Of a stretch of DNA of 64,000 nt, positions 10,939 to 21,600 are shown piece after piece. The notes beneath the pieces are model-generated. The model was not told where the DNA came from. It searched no databases and saw only the letters and a program-made list of their open reading frames with translations. The stretch comes from Artemisia argyi (Eukaryota > Streptophyta > Magnoliopsida > Asterales > Asteraceae). The translations under genes and the position numbers were made by a program. The stretch is from the NCBI GenBank assembly GCA_030686995.1, contig JARVZY010002388.1, forward strand, positions 598,501 through 662,500, in the 5' to 3' direction. Within the stretch, counting starts at the first letter, position 1. Each line of letters opens with the position of its first letter.

Positions 10939-11298
10939 CTAGAATGGCAACCATCCCTTCAGCTTCTCAGCAAACATATCTTTCTCACGCATGCTTAATT
11001 CAGTCTTCTTCATAGAAATCATCAGAGCCATTAACCTAAGCATATCCTTATGCTGATGCTGCCTAAGAAACTTTGCAGTCTCCACAGCCTCGACGTTACC
11101 CTTCAATACATCCACTTCCTTCAGAAAAGCTTGGGCTTCTTTGATGGACTCAGATAACTTAATGCAAACCTTCATGATTTCACTCTCCAGATCCTTGTCA
11201 GCTGCAGAAGACCTCTCAAGATAAAAGTCTAGCTGGCGTTCCAACGAGGTGGAACCACAAGCATTAGCAAGTTCAGCGAAAAGTGGTAGTGGAGCCAT
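10939..11298 (-). CDS. small coiled-coil protein, 119 aa, unknown function
   Basis: Continuous frame starting MAPLPLFAELANACGSTSLE. After about residue 20 it is strongly helical, with DKDLESEIMKVCIKLSESIK and FLKEVDVLKGNVEAVETAKF. The C-terminal block FLRQHQHKDMLRLMALM then SMREKDMFAEKLKG matches the shared block of the two upstream paralogues. It has one Cys and no signal peptide. A CATATAG run about 90 bases upstream could serve as TATA. It is the most distal of three co-oriented genes spaced about 1.1-2 kb apart, which suggests tandem duplication and divergence. Function not recognised. Confidence 0.6.
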   Translation of the reverse strand: MAPLPLFAELANACGSTSLERQLDFYLERSSAADKDLESEIMKVCIKLSESIKEAQAFLKEVDVLKGNVEAVETAKFLRQHQHKDMLRLMALMISMKKTELSMREKDMFAEKLKGWLPF

Positions 11299-11839
11299 TG
11301 ATGTTTTGCTTTAGAAAATAGTTGACGGTAAATGGAAAAGCAGATGTGTTTGTTGTATGTGTGTGTCATTCTGTTAGGAGGAGCGGCTATATGTAGAGGA
11401 CCGTGGGGCGTGGGAAATGGATACACTTTGGTACATGAACCACCGGTTGGGTATCCCATGATAGACTGTTGAGTGACTAATGTTTAACAATGGTCAATGC
11501 ATTTAATATAAATCTAACTAATATCTTTTACATTTTATAAAACTATTAGAACTAGTCAAAATTTAACAACATAACAATTAAATCAAGAACATATTAAATA
11601 GACATACTTTGATACATGATATTCTGGATACAACCCAAATACACGATCAACAAGACTACTTAGACATACCCACAACCCAGAACCACACTTGACTTACATA
11701 GCGTTTATAACACAAATACTACCACAAAAGACGATTTACCTTCAAAGATGCTTACACAGCGTTTAAACATACTGAGGTTCTTGATAATCATTGACTTGTC
11801 GGTGGCACGACACAAACTTGCTTGACGCCTTTTACTCAA

Positions 11840-12003
11840 CACGCACTTTTACACTTTCAAATTTTTCAAATTTCAAAGACTATACTACAAAGTTTCAAAT
11901 TTTCAAATTTGAAAAACTGCTATACTTTCAAAATTTTCAAAGACTACTATACTTTCAAAGTGTCAAGGACTACTATAGTTTCAAAGTTTTCAAATTTGAA
12001 GCT
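11840..12003. repeat. degenerate short tandem repeat rich in TTTCAAA
   Basis: About five imperfect copies of a 25-35 bp unit built from TTTCAAATTTTCAAA and AGACTACTATAC. Open frames across it are low-complexity and not gene-like. Confidence 0.7.
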
Positions 12004-12389
12004 CCAGTAAGATAGCATACCTGTGAACATAATATACAAAATTTATCAAATATCACAAACTTCAACTAAAATAACTACAAAGTTTACTAACAAATTTTAA
12101 CAACAAAATACACCAACTTACATCAACACAATACACCAGGGTCTTGGTGAGCTGACGGGTTTAGGCTGATGCGATGGCATAGGATCGGTGGCTGTGACAT
12201 GGTGGTGTGTCGGTGGCTGTGACGTGGTGGTATTGATTTATGAGATGGGAGAGAGATTATGTTGTGTATAGGAGAGTTGAGAAGGAGATGAATGTAAATG
12301 TGGTGGGTGATTGATGTTTGTAAGGTTTGTATTTGGTTTGGATGTTGGTTAGGTATTTGGTTTGGAGTTTGAATCTTAAAATTTAGGTT

Positions 12390-12640
12390 CGAGATAAGTA
12401 CAAGTCGCATAATCAAGTACATAAACGTTCAACATATCAAATCAATTGACATTTTGTACAAGTCGCATAACAAAGTACATATACTATTTGAAACATCTAA
12501 TCTCATTAAAAAGTATAATTTGCATAAAAAATAAAGTATATTTTATTTTTCAAAAGTTTGACTTTTAAAAAAAATTGTACAAGTTGCATAATAGTGCACT
12601 TACACATGGGTACAAGTTGCATAAAAAAAGACACTTACAC
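12390..12640. repeat. dispersed short repeat GTACAAGTYGCATAA
   Basis: The word occurs at about 12401, 12457, 12578 and 12611, each followed by an adenine-rich stretch and an ACAT- or ACTTACAC-like motif. No gene seen between 11460 and 13090. Confidence 0.6.
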
Positions 12641-13040
12641 AAGTGTATTTGGGTTTTACACACACTTACACAGCTTTACTTGATTTTGGGGCAAAAATGG
12701 CCATATGAGCACAATGGTATAAAACGCATAAGTCAAATTGGGGCAAAACCCTCTACTCGAAGTCGCATGGGGTTAGGCTTAAAGTATGGTGAATTTCACG
12801 GGGCAAATGCTCAATTGCCCTTTTATTTAATTACTAATTATCATAGCCATTGGATGATATGTAAATGGACGGTGGGGATTGATTCATCAGGTCTATGGTA
12901 AAAAAGGGATCTACATTGAACTTTTGTCTTTTTGAGTATTGGTGTTAAAAGTTGGGATAATGATGTGGTGCTAATGCGGCAACACTTTTTGGTGTTGATG
13001 GTGTTACCAGACATGGAGCTCTAAGGGTTGTATTTATATA

Positions 13041-13085
<45 letters not shown>
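13041..13085. repeat. poly-T then poly-A run
   Basis: Twelve T followed by over thirty A. Frames reading through it (poly-Phe or poly-Lys) are spurious. Confidence 0.9.
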
Positions 13086-13087
<2 letters not shown>

Positions 13088-13093
13088 TACTAA

Positions 13094-13439
13094 GGGCGTG
13101 TTTGGTTGCGGAAATTTGGAGAGAATTTGAGTAAATTGAAATCAAAATGTCCTCTTTATTGTGTTTTGTTGACTATTAGAGAGATTTCATATAAAACAAA
13201 TTGTCTTATTTGGGGCATTTTAAAACTCATCCCTCAGTGGGGAATTATAAATGATCTCAAGGCCAACATTTGACATAGCCACCCTTTAAATAAAGTTATT
13301 TTCTTCTTTGCTCACAAAATGACAAAGATCTTAAGGCCCACATTTGGTCATTTAATTTTCCAACAAAAAACGAGCATGATTTTAAATTCTTAAATTTTGA
13401 ATCTCTTCTAGCATTTAAATTTCGCGAACCAAACGCCCC
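13094..13439. mobile_element. Tourist-like MITE, 346 bp, TSD TAA
   Basis: Terminal inverted repeats GGGCGTGTTTGGTT and AACCAAACGCCCC, flanked by TAA on both sides (13091-13093, 13440-13442). GGG...GTTTGGT ends with a 3-bp TAA duplication fit PIF/Harbinger (Tourist) MITEs. The duplicated FMO-3 flank at about 63001-63016 reads GTACTAAAGATTTATA without it, an empty site. Confidence 0.9.
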
Positions 13440-13453
13440 TAAAGATTTATAAT

Positions 13454-13455
<2 letters not shown>

Positions 13456-13506
<51 letters not shown>
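13456..13506. repeat. poly-A run of about 50
   Basis: The homologous place near FMO-3 (about 63021-63029) has only nine A, so the run has expanded in this copy. Confidence 0.9.
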
Positions 13507-13508
<2 letters not shown>

Positions 13509-13628
13509 CATATGGCTCGTAATTTGTTACACGCTGGAGCTAAGGACTGGGCCGGTCAAAACGTAGACCAAAAAGACGGAATTTAAAAGTTTAGGGGTAA
13601 AGAATAGAAAAAGATAGTTCGCTAGAAA

Positions 13629-13914
13629 TAGGGCTGAGCATCAGGCCGAAACCGACCCGAACCGAAATTCATGAAAAACTGGAACCGACAAGCCGTCGGT
13701 TCGGTTCGGTTCGGGTTTGTCGGTCCATGTGTATTTTGGCATGTTTTTGTCGGTTTTGGGCCGAACTGGACTGAACCGAACCGACCCGAAACCGAAATCA
13801 TGTAAAACCTAAAACCGAAACCGAACTGACGGGCCGTCGGTCCGGTTCGGTTTTTGTCAGTTCGGTCGGTTTCGTCGGTCCGGTTCGGTTTTAAACCTTC
13901 GATGCTCAGCCCTA
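13629..13914. mobile_element. hAT-type MITE, 286 bp, 8-bp TSD
   Basis: Perfect 14-bp inverted ends TAGGGCTGAGCATC and GATGCTCAGCCCTA, flanked by GCTAGAAA at 13621-13628 and 13915-13922. An 8-bp duplication and TAGGG-type ends fit hAT. The interior is packed with CGGTTCGG and CCGAACCG repeats. The matching site beside FMO-3 lacks it. Confidence 0.92.
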
Positions 13915-14090
13915 GCTAGAAAACGTAACTAGTAAGACATATTTCCAAATAATTAGCCCTTTAAGAATTAGTATTGGTGTTTGTGCCTTCTATATATCTC
14001 AATCAATTAGTAATCATGTACTAAAACAAAATTATTCAAATGCATCTCTGAATCCATTAGGACGTACAAACCATTGCTGGAAAAGGCTCC

Positions 14091-15399
14091 TGTGGAAAAC
14101 TAGAAGGGGGGTTGAATAGTTTTACGTCGTTTTCAAAATATTATGAAAATTTGTTTAAAAGTTTTCTTTGTTTTATAAAATATAGATTCGATGCTATATG
14201 AAATCAAGTCGTGTACAATATGAACAACACTAAGTATGTACAATAAAGCAATAATAACGTAAGTAAAGAAATAGATAAGGGTTGGAAAGATCGAACCGAG
14301 AGACAAGAGATTTATAGTGGTTCGGATACAAGGTCACCTTCCTTGCCCTACTCCACTCCCCGAGTACTTAACTCGAGAGTTTTCTTCACTATATCAACAA
14401 GCTCCCTTATGGCGGAGAAAACCGTACACACCAATCTACACACCACTTTTCATACCACAACTTCGTCACACCTAAGTCACAACTTCTACACAACTTCTTC
14501 AAATCTATCTACTTCACAACTAACTACTCCACACCTATCTTCTTCACACCAATCTAGTACCTAGCTTATCTTCTTCACACCAAACTACTAACTAATCACA
14601 CAATCAATATCTAACACAACTATCTACAATCAAATATTCACAACAATCTTCACAAAGAATAATGTAAATGATCTTTGATGATACGCCAACAACTTGGATG
14701 TGGAGATCACAACAAGTTGTAATACTTCTTGTCTTGAGGGATAGAAGTATTCTTCTCTTGCACTTGAGAGGATGAAGGTTGGATCACTTTGAAACAAAGA
14801 ATTTATATACTTGTGATCAAAGGATAAAAGAATGGAGATTTGGATCTAGATTAGAAAGTTTAGTAGTGCAAAAGGTGAGAAAAAAATCCAGTTTTAAGGT
14901 GGTATTTATAGGCAACAGAATCTGACAGAGGAGCGTGGCCGGTCCCCTTAAATCATGGCCGGCCCCCTTAAAATTAAGGGGACCGCCCTTTATAATTAAG
15001 GGGGCCGCCCAGCTGAAACGGCCAGATTCTTTGTCTTTTAGTGGGAAAAGTTTATTTGGTGAAAAACTAACTGATTTTGGTTAAAAATTTGAATTCATAT
15101 ATTTAGTATGAATAAAACATTTTTCTTTATTACCAAAAGTGTTTTTCAAAAATATATAATATGTTTATATAATTAAATGAACTTTGCATTAGTTAATTAA
15201 ATACCCCTTTGATCATAAATTGCACTAAACACTTTGTTTATTCATACCTTAAGTGATTTGGATGTAAAGAGAAATATTAATCACTAAATACTTGTTTATG
15301 TCACAAGTTTTAGTTCTATGAGTTTATATTTTGTGATAATTAAAACATAGAGATATTGATAACATGTAATAATGTTTTTAGGCATTATTTATGTCAACA
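14091..15399 (-). repeat. 3' LTR of element D
   Basis: 1309 bp. On the minus strand it begins TGTTGACATAAATAATG and ends TAGTTTTCCACA. TATAAATA lies at 14903-14910 (minus), with a GC-rich inverted-repeat array just upstream (14936-15011). Confidence 0.95.
14936..15011. promoter_or_regulatory. interleaved inverted repeats upstream of the LTR TATA box
   Basis: Arms in order: CGGTCCCCTTAA, GGCCCCCTTAA, TTAAGGGGACCG, TTAAGGGGGCC. Arm 1 pairs with arm 3 and arm 2 with arm 4, an a-b-a'-b' arrangement. The same module is in the other LTR (about 23696-23771) and, in modified form, at 17880-17953. Confidence 0.7.
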
Positions 15400-15600
15400 A
15401 TCTCCCCCTTTTTGATTATTACAAAACCTTAAACTCAATATATCTAAAACTTGTTTTTAGACAAGTATTATAGAGTTTACATTTCTCTTCTCCCCCTTTT
15501 TGTAAAGTTAAAAAGGTTAAGCCGAGTAAGCTTCACGAGGGAAGTTTAAACGGGTAGAATGCTCCCCCTTGATGTATGCTCCCCCTCATTTGAGAGCACC
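15400..15600 (-). other. polypurine tract of element D and extra purine tracts
   Basis: Next to the LTR the minus strand reads AAAAAGGGGGAGAT, the expected plus-strand primer. Three more G5-containing tracts occur at about 15490, 15562 and 15581. Otherwise the stretch up to 15726 holds no gene. Confidence 0.7.
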
Positions 15601-15726
15601 AAGGGAACAAGCTATTGAGATCTTTGCTACAAAAATATTTTAAGAGAGCAAGATACACATATATGCAAGGCAACAATTATGCAACTAAACAAAGATTCAT
15701 TCAAGCATTTTAGAAATGATAAGCAT

Positions 15727-16848
15727 TGTTAATACAAATATTGCCTAAAAACGTTATTTATATTTTACGATCTTCGCTAAGTTTTGTTAACGACAAAATC
15801 TAAACTTTAGTTTTTAAGCAAAACATAATCTTAGTTTTTAAGACTTGCATAAACTAGACTTTTGCTAAATTTTACATTTCATAAAACACAACACAAGTTT
15901 ATTTCTTAAATTAGAAATAGTCACATCACATTTATGGCAAGTTTTGTCATTATGCATTTATGGAAAGAAATGTGTTTGACTTGCTTTGGTGTTGCTTACA
16001 AGTTTTGTGTTTGACTTGATTTAAGTGATGTGACATTGTTTAGTTGCTAGGAATTATGAGACAAGACCTTGTTTGGTTTGAAGAGTTATTGCAAAAACCT
16101 ACTGCAGACCCGGCGGTACCTTGGGGGTACACGGGCGGAACCCATCTGAGGGTTCCGCCTGATCCGCCGAGCATGCAGAATGATGTGCTATAAATACCAA
16201 GCCATAACTTGATTTTTGGCCAACCTCTTGAGATCATATTTTACACACACACTCATCTTTTCTTCTAACCTCTTAACATTGTAAATGTGAAGTTTCCTTT
16301 TGTAGCAAAGAAGCTCACAAGGTCATCAAAAGTTACAAGTTTCCAACACAACGTTGCAAGACTTGTTAGCTTAGTATTGTGTAAACTCTTATTGTTTACA
16401 CGTCATTTGTTTGTGTATATTCTGAAGTGAGTGGTTAGTATTTTAGTCCTCAAAATACAAAGAGTGTTGGGAGTTGTTGTACCCTAGTAAAAGAACTAAC
16501 GGGAGTGGTTGTGCCCTTGTAAAAGAACTCGACATTTAGCTTTGTGTCGGTAAAAGTATAAGCGACGTGTAAGGTCTTCTCCGTCGGTGAAAGGAGCTTG
16601 TTGACTAGTGAAAGAAACTCTCGAGTTGGATACTCGGGGCGTGGACGTAGGGCAAGGAAAAAGAGTCCTTGTAGTCGAACCACGATAAATACTCGTGTTG
16701 TGGTTTGATCGTTTCTTTCATTTACTTGCATGTTATATATAGTGTTTGTGCATATATCTTTGATCAAACGGAAAGTTTCAAAGCTAACTTAACAAGTTAA
16801 AAAGATTTTAATCGGTAAACTATTCAACCCCCCTTCTAGTTTTCCACA
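15727..16848 (+). mobile_element. solo LTR related to D, opposite orientation, TSD AGCAT
   Basis: It begins TGTTAATACAAATATTGCC and ends CTTCTAGTTTTCCACA, matching the start and end of the D LTR but on the plus strand. It is flanked by AGCAT at 15722-15726 and 16849-16853. TATAAATA at 16189-16196 follows a perfect 10-bp hairpin (GGCGGAACCC / GGGTTCCGCC, 16134-16159). The internal sequence is otherwise well diverged from D. It represents LTR-LTR recombination after insertion into D. Confidence 0.92.
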
Positions 16849-17000
16849 AGCATTACAACATTCAATATGTTTGAAGCATATTGATAAAAATAACACAAAA
16901 TAAAAGACATAGTCCTATATTGCCTAAGAGAGCACTTGGACTTGCTTGCAACCCATGGTTGATTGTTTTATTTGCTTGAATGGAAATATAAGCATAAAGC

Positions 17001-17703
17001 TTAGATGTTTGATTGAGAGGGATACGGAGTGGAGTATGGAGCGGAAGAAGTGGATCTCACAATGTTGTATCGTGTTAAGGGTGGTATTGGATGATTACGA
17101 GTGAGAAGATATTCAATCCAAGAAATATCTTCACTCAAGTAGAGGATTTGTTTTTGAAGGAATATGCAACAAGGGCAAAAGTGAGTGTGGTTTGTAACTT
17201 GATCCAAGTTGAGAGAGTGAGGAAGGCAATTTGCATAGGGTGATGATGGAGGTTGCCCTTTGTTGCGTTGTGCAAGATGCATAGCAAGGAGATCACTAAG
17301 ATCATGGATTTGGTTTATTTCATCACGGAACTTTTGTTTTTCCGTGGCAATGTGGAGGGGATCATAGGTTTAGTATGGAAGAGTTGGGTTTGTGTAGTTG
17401 GAATTGTAGTTTGATGGTTGATCAAACTTGTATGGATCATTATAAGTGGTTGGAGGTTGAGATGTGTAGTTTGGCTTGAAGGAAGATGTTTTGCCTATTG
17501 TATGGTTTGTAAAGAGGATCAAATGAATGACCTTGTTGGTTTGATGCAAAGTTTGGGAAGTAAGAAGTTGGGGGTGTGGAATGACTTCCAACTTCATTTA
17601 TGATGATGGATTTGTTTCGAGGGCTTTTTCTTCGCCAAACGGGTTTTTCCGTCATCCTTGCTAGCCTTGAGGCTTTTGATTTTGGTTTGTTTGGAGAGTT
17701 CAT
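17001..17703 (-). pseudogene. third ORF of element D, unknown protein, broken
   Basis: The ATG at 17703 starts MNSPNKPKSKASRLARMTEK, a Lys/Arg-rich N-terminus. The frame shifts near 17560 into a Pro/Asn/Tyr-rich segment, meets a stop at 17370, and continues as EKQKFRDEINQIHDLSDLLA and further to 17001. Joined, it would be roughly 230 residues. There is no transmembrane span or signal peptide, so nothing supports calling it an envelope gene. It lies between pol and the 3' LTR, where some copia lineages carry extra ORFs, and has its own TATA box 35 bases upstream. Function not recognised. Confidence 0.5.
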
Positions 17704-17737
17704 GATGGGATGAATGGAGAGTTTTGAGGATTGGGGA

Positions 17738-17953
17738 TATTTATAGTGTAAGATTTGTGTGTTTAAGGATGGATAAGGTTTGTTTGGGGATTAGGACAAA
17801 ATGTGTTGGTGAAAAATGGGAAATGTAGGTTGAAATGGGCTAAAAAGCAGAAAAGATTCTGTAAACCCGTCCATCAGATGGCCGGTCCCCTTAATTAGGG
17901 GGCGGTCCCCTTAAAATTAAAGGGGCTGCCTTACATAATTAAGGGGGCCGCCC
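17738..17953 (-). promoter_or_regulatory. putative internal promoter of element D
   Basis: The minus strand has TATAAATA at 17738-17745, 35 bases before the ATG of the third ORF. Upstream at 17880-17953 is a variant of the GC-rich inverted-repeat module found upstream of the LTR TATA box (GGTCCCCTTAA twice, then TTAAGGGGGCCGCCC). Confidence 0.55.
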
Positions 17954-18689
17954 ATCTTGTGATTTTCAGATTGCCAGAATTGGGTTTTTGGCAGAAAATT
18001 TGCAGAAAGGTTGTGTTTTTGGATTCAAGCAAGGTCAATTCCTTTAGGCAATATAGCATCTAATCTAATCATTAAATATCATGCATGCAAAACAACACAT
18101 AGGCACAAGAGCAAAAAATCAACACATAATAAGCAATAGGAGGTAAGTAAAGGCAAGCACACTTAAGCTTCCTAAGGCACCTATCTTAGATTAAAGGCAA
18201 AGGCAATTAGTGAGTGAAAAACTAATGATGGATCAAGATGACACCATTATTAGTGAATTTGTCCTAGTGAGTGTCTATATGCAACAAATGTGGAGTTGTG
18301 ATTGTTTCGACTCCTAGAAGCAAAAAGAAATAATGATCCTAAGAAACAATCCAAATGATCTCCTTGATTCAATTTTTGCTCGGTCATGAGTGTCAAAGAC
18401 ATATATTAGATTATATACCTTGACAATTTATGTGAGAGTTTATGCATGATTTTGAAATACAATGTTTTTAGAATTAGTCACAATGCAAGGAAAATGATTT
18501 TCATGTGATTCCTAGATTGTGAGAATAATTTTTAGAGAAAATTGATTGAGTTTAAAAAAAAATTATGCAAAGAAAATAAATCTTCTCAATCTTCAGTTTT
18601 ATGCGAAATAGATTCCTAGACTCAGAAAAGGTGAATGGAAGAAAGATAAATTTTCATGCAAGTATAAATTAGAATTAATTCAATGTAAT
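17954..18689. other. non-coding interval between pol and third ORF of D
   Basis: No open frame of interest. AT-rich, with short purine-rich runs. Confidence 0.5.
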
Positions 18690-21600
18690 TTAGTCAACTT
18701 GTTCCATCATTCCTAATCCTAAACGCAAGTGGTTGAATAATTCACGCTTAAGGGGTTTTGTGAATATATCCGTAATGTTGTCTTCCGATGCAACCTTTTC
18801 TATAGATATATTTCTTTTTTGTACATTATCCCTAAGAAAATGGTGACGTATTTCTATGTGTTTAGTCCTAGAGTGTTGCACCGGATTTTTACTTAAATCT
18901 ATCGCACCTTTGTTATCGCACATAATGGGGACATTTTCTAACCTAATGCCATAGTCTATGAGAGCTTGTTTCATCCATAGTGCTTGTTGACATGCCTTTC
19001 CGGCGCTTACATATTCGGCTTCGGTGGTAGAAATAGCAAGAGCGGTTTGCTTCTTCGAAAACCAAGATGTTAGACAACATCCCATAAACGTGCAAATACC
19101 GCTAGTACTCTTTCTATCTACGTAGTCTCCCGCATGATCCGAATCCGCATAGACAATGGTTTCTATGCCGGATTCCTTAGGATACCATAATCCTAAGTGT
19201 ATAGTGCCTTTAACGTATCGGAAGATACGCTTAACCGCTTCTAGGTGAGAGGTTTTGGGATCCTCTTGAAAACGGGCACAAAGGCAGACACTAAACATGA
19301 TATCGGGTCTACTTGCCATCAAGTATAGTAAACTACCTATCATTCCTCTATACTTGGTGTTATCTACGGACTCACCTTCATCGTCCTTTGTGAGCTTTAC
19401 CTCCGTAGACATGGGTGTTTTCATGGGTTTTGAGTCTTTTAGGCCAAATTTCTTAAGCATTTCCTTAATGTACTTAGATTGGTTAAAGAATATTCCATCT
19501 TCTAATTGTTTTATTTGTAATCCTAGGAAGAAGTTAAGTTCACCCATCATACTCATCTCAAACTCATCATGCATGATTTTGGCAAATTCATCACACATGT
19601 CTTGACAAGTCGATCCAAATATAATGTCATCAACATATATTTGAACAATGATGAGATTTGGGTCTTTCCTTTTAGTGAAAAGAGTGTTATCTACCATTCC
19701 CATGGAATAATCATGTTTAATAAGAAAAGCTTTTAATCGATCATACCAAGCTTTGGGAGCTTGTTTGAGTCCATACAAAGCTTTCTTTAACTTATAAACA
19801 TAATCAGGTTTTGCGAAGTCAATGAATCCTGGAGGTTGTGCCACATATACCTCCCCATTGATAAAACCGTTAAGGAATGCACTTTTCACATCCATTTGGA
19901 ATAACTTAAAATCTAGGGCGCAAGCATAGGCAAGTAATATCCTAATTGATTCTAGTCTAGCTACGGGGGCATAAGTTTCGTCATAATCAATTCCTTCTTG
20001 TTGATTATAACCTTGGGCAACTAACCTAGCTTTATTCCTAGTAACTATTCCATTCTCGTCTAACTTATCCCTATATACCCATTTGGTTCCTATGATGGTA
20101 ATATCTTTTGGATTTGGGACTAGTTCCCAAACATCATTCGCCTTAAATTGATTTAATTCTTCTTGCATAGCTATAATCCAACTTTCATCCTTTAAAGCCT
20201 CGCTAATATTCTTAGGTTCTATTGCTGGGAGGAAACAAAAGAAATTGTTTTTATCTTGGGCTTGTGATCTAAGGGTTCTTTGGTTAAGATGTTCTATTAT
20301 ATTATCTAATGGATGTGATCTAGATTCTTTAATATTAACAATTTCGTTATTTTCTAAGTGAATGTTTTCATTATCATTTCCTATGGGTTTTGTTTTACTA
20401 ACCTCAATAGCTTCATCTTCGACTAAATCATCATCTTCTAAAGGTAAAGTTTTAGGAGGTGGTGGTGTTTCATCAAATATTACATTTAGTGATTCCTCTA
20501 CTTTTATGGAGTGTTTGTTAAGTATTATATATGCTTTGCTATTTTGTGAGTATCCTAAAAATATTCCTTCATATGATTTTTGATCAAACTTAGTGAGATA
20601 GTCCTTAGTGTTTAAAATATAGCATTTACTTCCAAATACCCTAAAGTAGCTTAAGTTTGGTTTTCTACCTCTTAATAACTCATAAGGAGTTTTTCCTAGA
20701 ATTCTTCTAATTGATACCTTATTTAAAATATAAGTTGATGTATCTATGGCGTGACACCAAAATTTTTGTGGGATGGATTGTTCATTTAACATAGTTCTAC
20801 TCATTTCTTGTAGTGACCTATTTTTTCTTTCTACTACGCCATTTGATTGAGGAGTACAAGGAGCGGAGAAATTGTGAGAAATTCCATTTAACTCGCAATA
20901 TTTTCCGAATTGTACTTCCTTATCAAATTCCCTACCATGGTCCGTCCTAATGGCAACTATTGAGCGTCCTAATTTATTTTGAATCATTTTACTAAATATT
21001 TTGAATTTTTCAAAGGCTTGGGTTTTGTCACTTAAAAACCTAGTCCACGTGTATCGTGAATAGTCATCTACTATTACTAAGGTATATTTGTTTCCTCCAT
21101 AGCTCCGCATAGCGGATGGACCAAAAAGATCCACGTGTAATAATTCTAGGCACCTAGTAGTGGATACTATATTCTTGGCTTTGTGACTAGCATGAGCTTG
21201 TTTTCCAATTTTACATGCATCACAAAAATGCTTGTCATATTTTAGATTAGGCAAATTTCTAACTAATTCCTTAGAGGCCAAAGATTGTATTTGTTGCATG
21301 TTAGCATGTCCTAATCTCCTATGCCATAGTGTAGAGTTTTCATCTAGGGTCGTTAGGCATATCCTATCCTCAGGTTTGTTTCCTAGTTTCATAACATATA
21401 TGCCACCTTTTCTAATTCCTCTTCCTATAATTTTTCCATTCTTAACTATTTCGCTATCATCTTCGGTAAATGTGACTCTACATTTATTATCACATATTTG
21501 TCCTACACTAAGCAAATTATATGTTAATTTATCTACATGCTCTACATTTTCAATAGTAAGTGAGTCTTGAGAGATCGTACCTTTGCCAATGATTTTTTCA

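Noticed and set aside
12123..12422. 99-residue Pro/His/Ile-rich frame on the minus strand
   Set aside because: Low complexity from GGTTTGG and GTGGTG repeats; no promoter or homologous domain seen.
13296..13511. Poly-Phe frames through 13041-13085 and 13456-13506
   Set aside because: Homopolymer artefacts.
14343..14564. Thr/Ser/His-rich frames at 14343, 23089 and 23115
   Set aside because: Translation of an AC-rich part of the D LTRs; not conserved as a frame between the two LTRs (11-bp indel).
17001..17703. Calling the third ORF of element D an envelope gene
   Set aside because: No signal peptide, transmembrane span or coiled-coil fusion region is visible, and the frame is broken.
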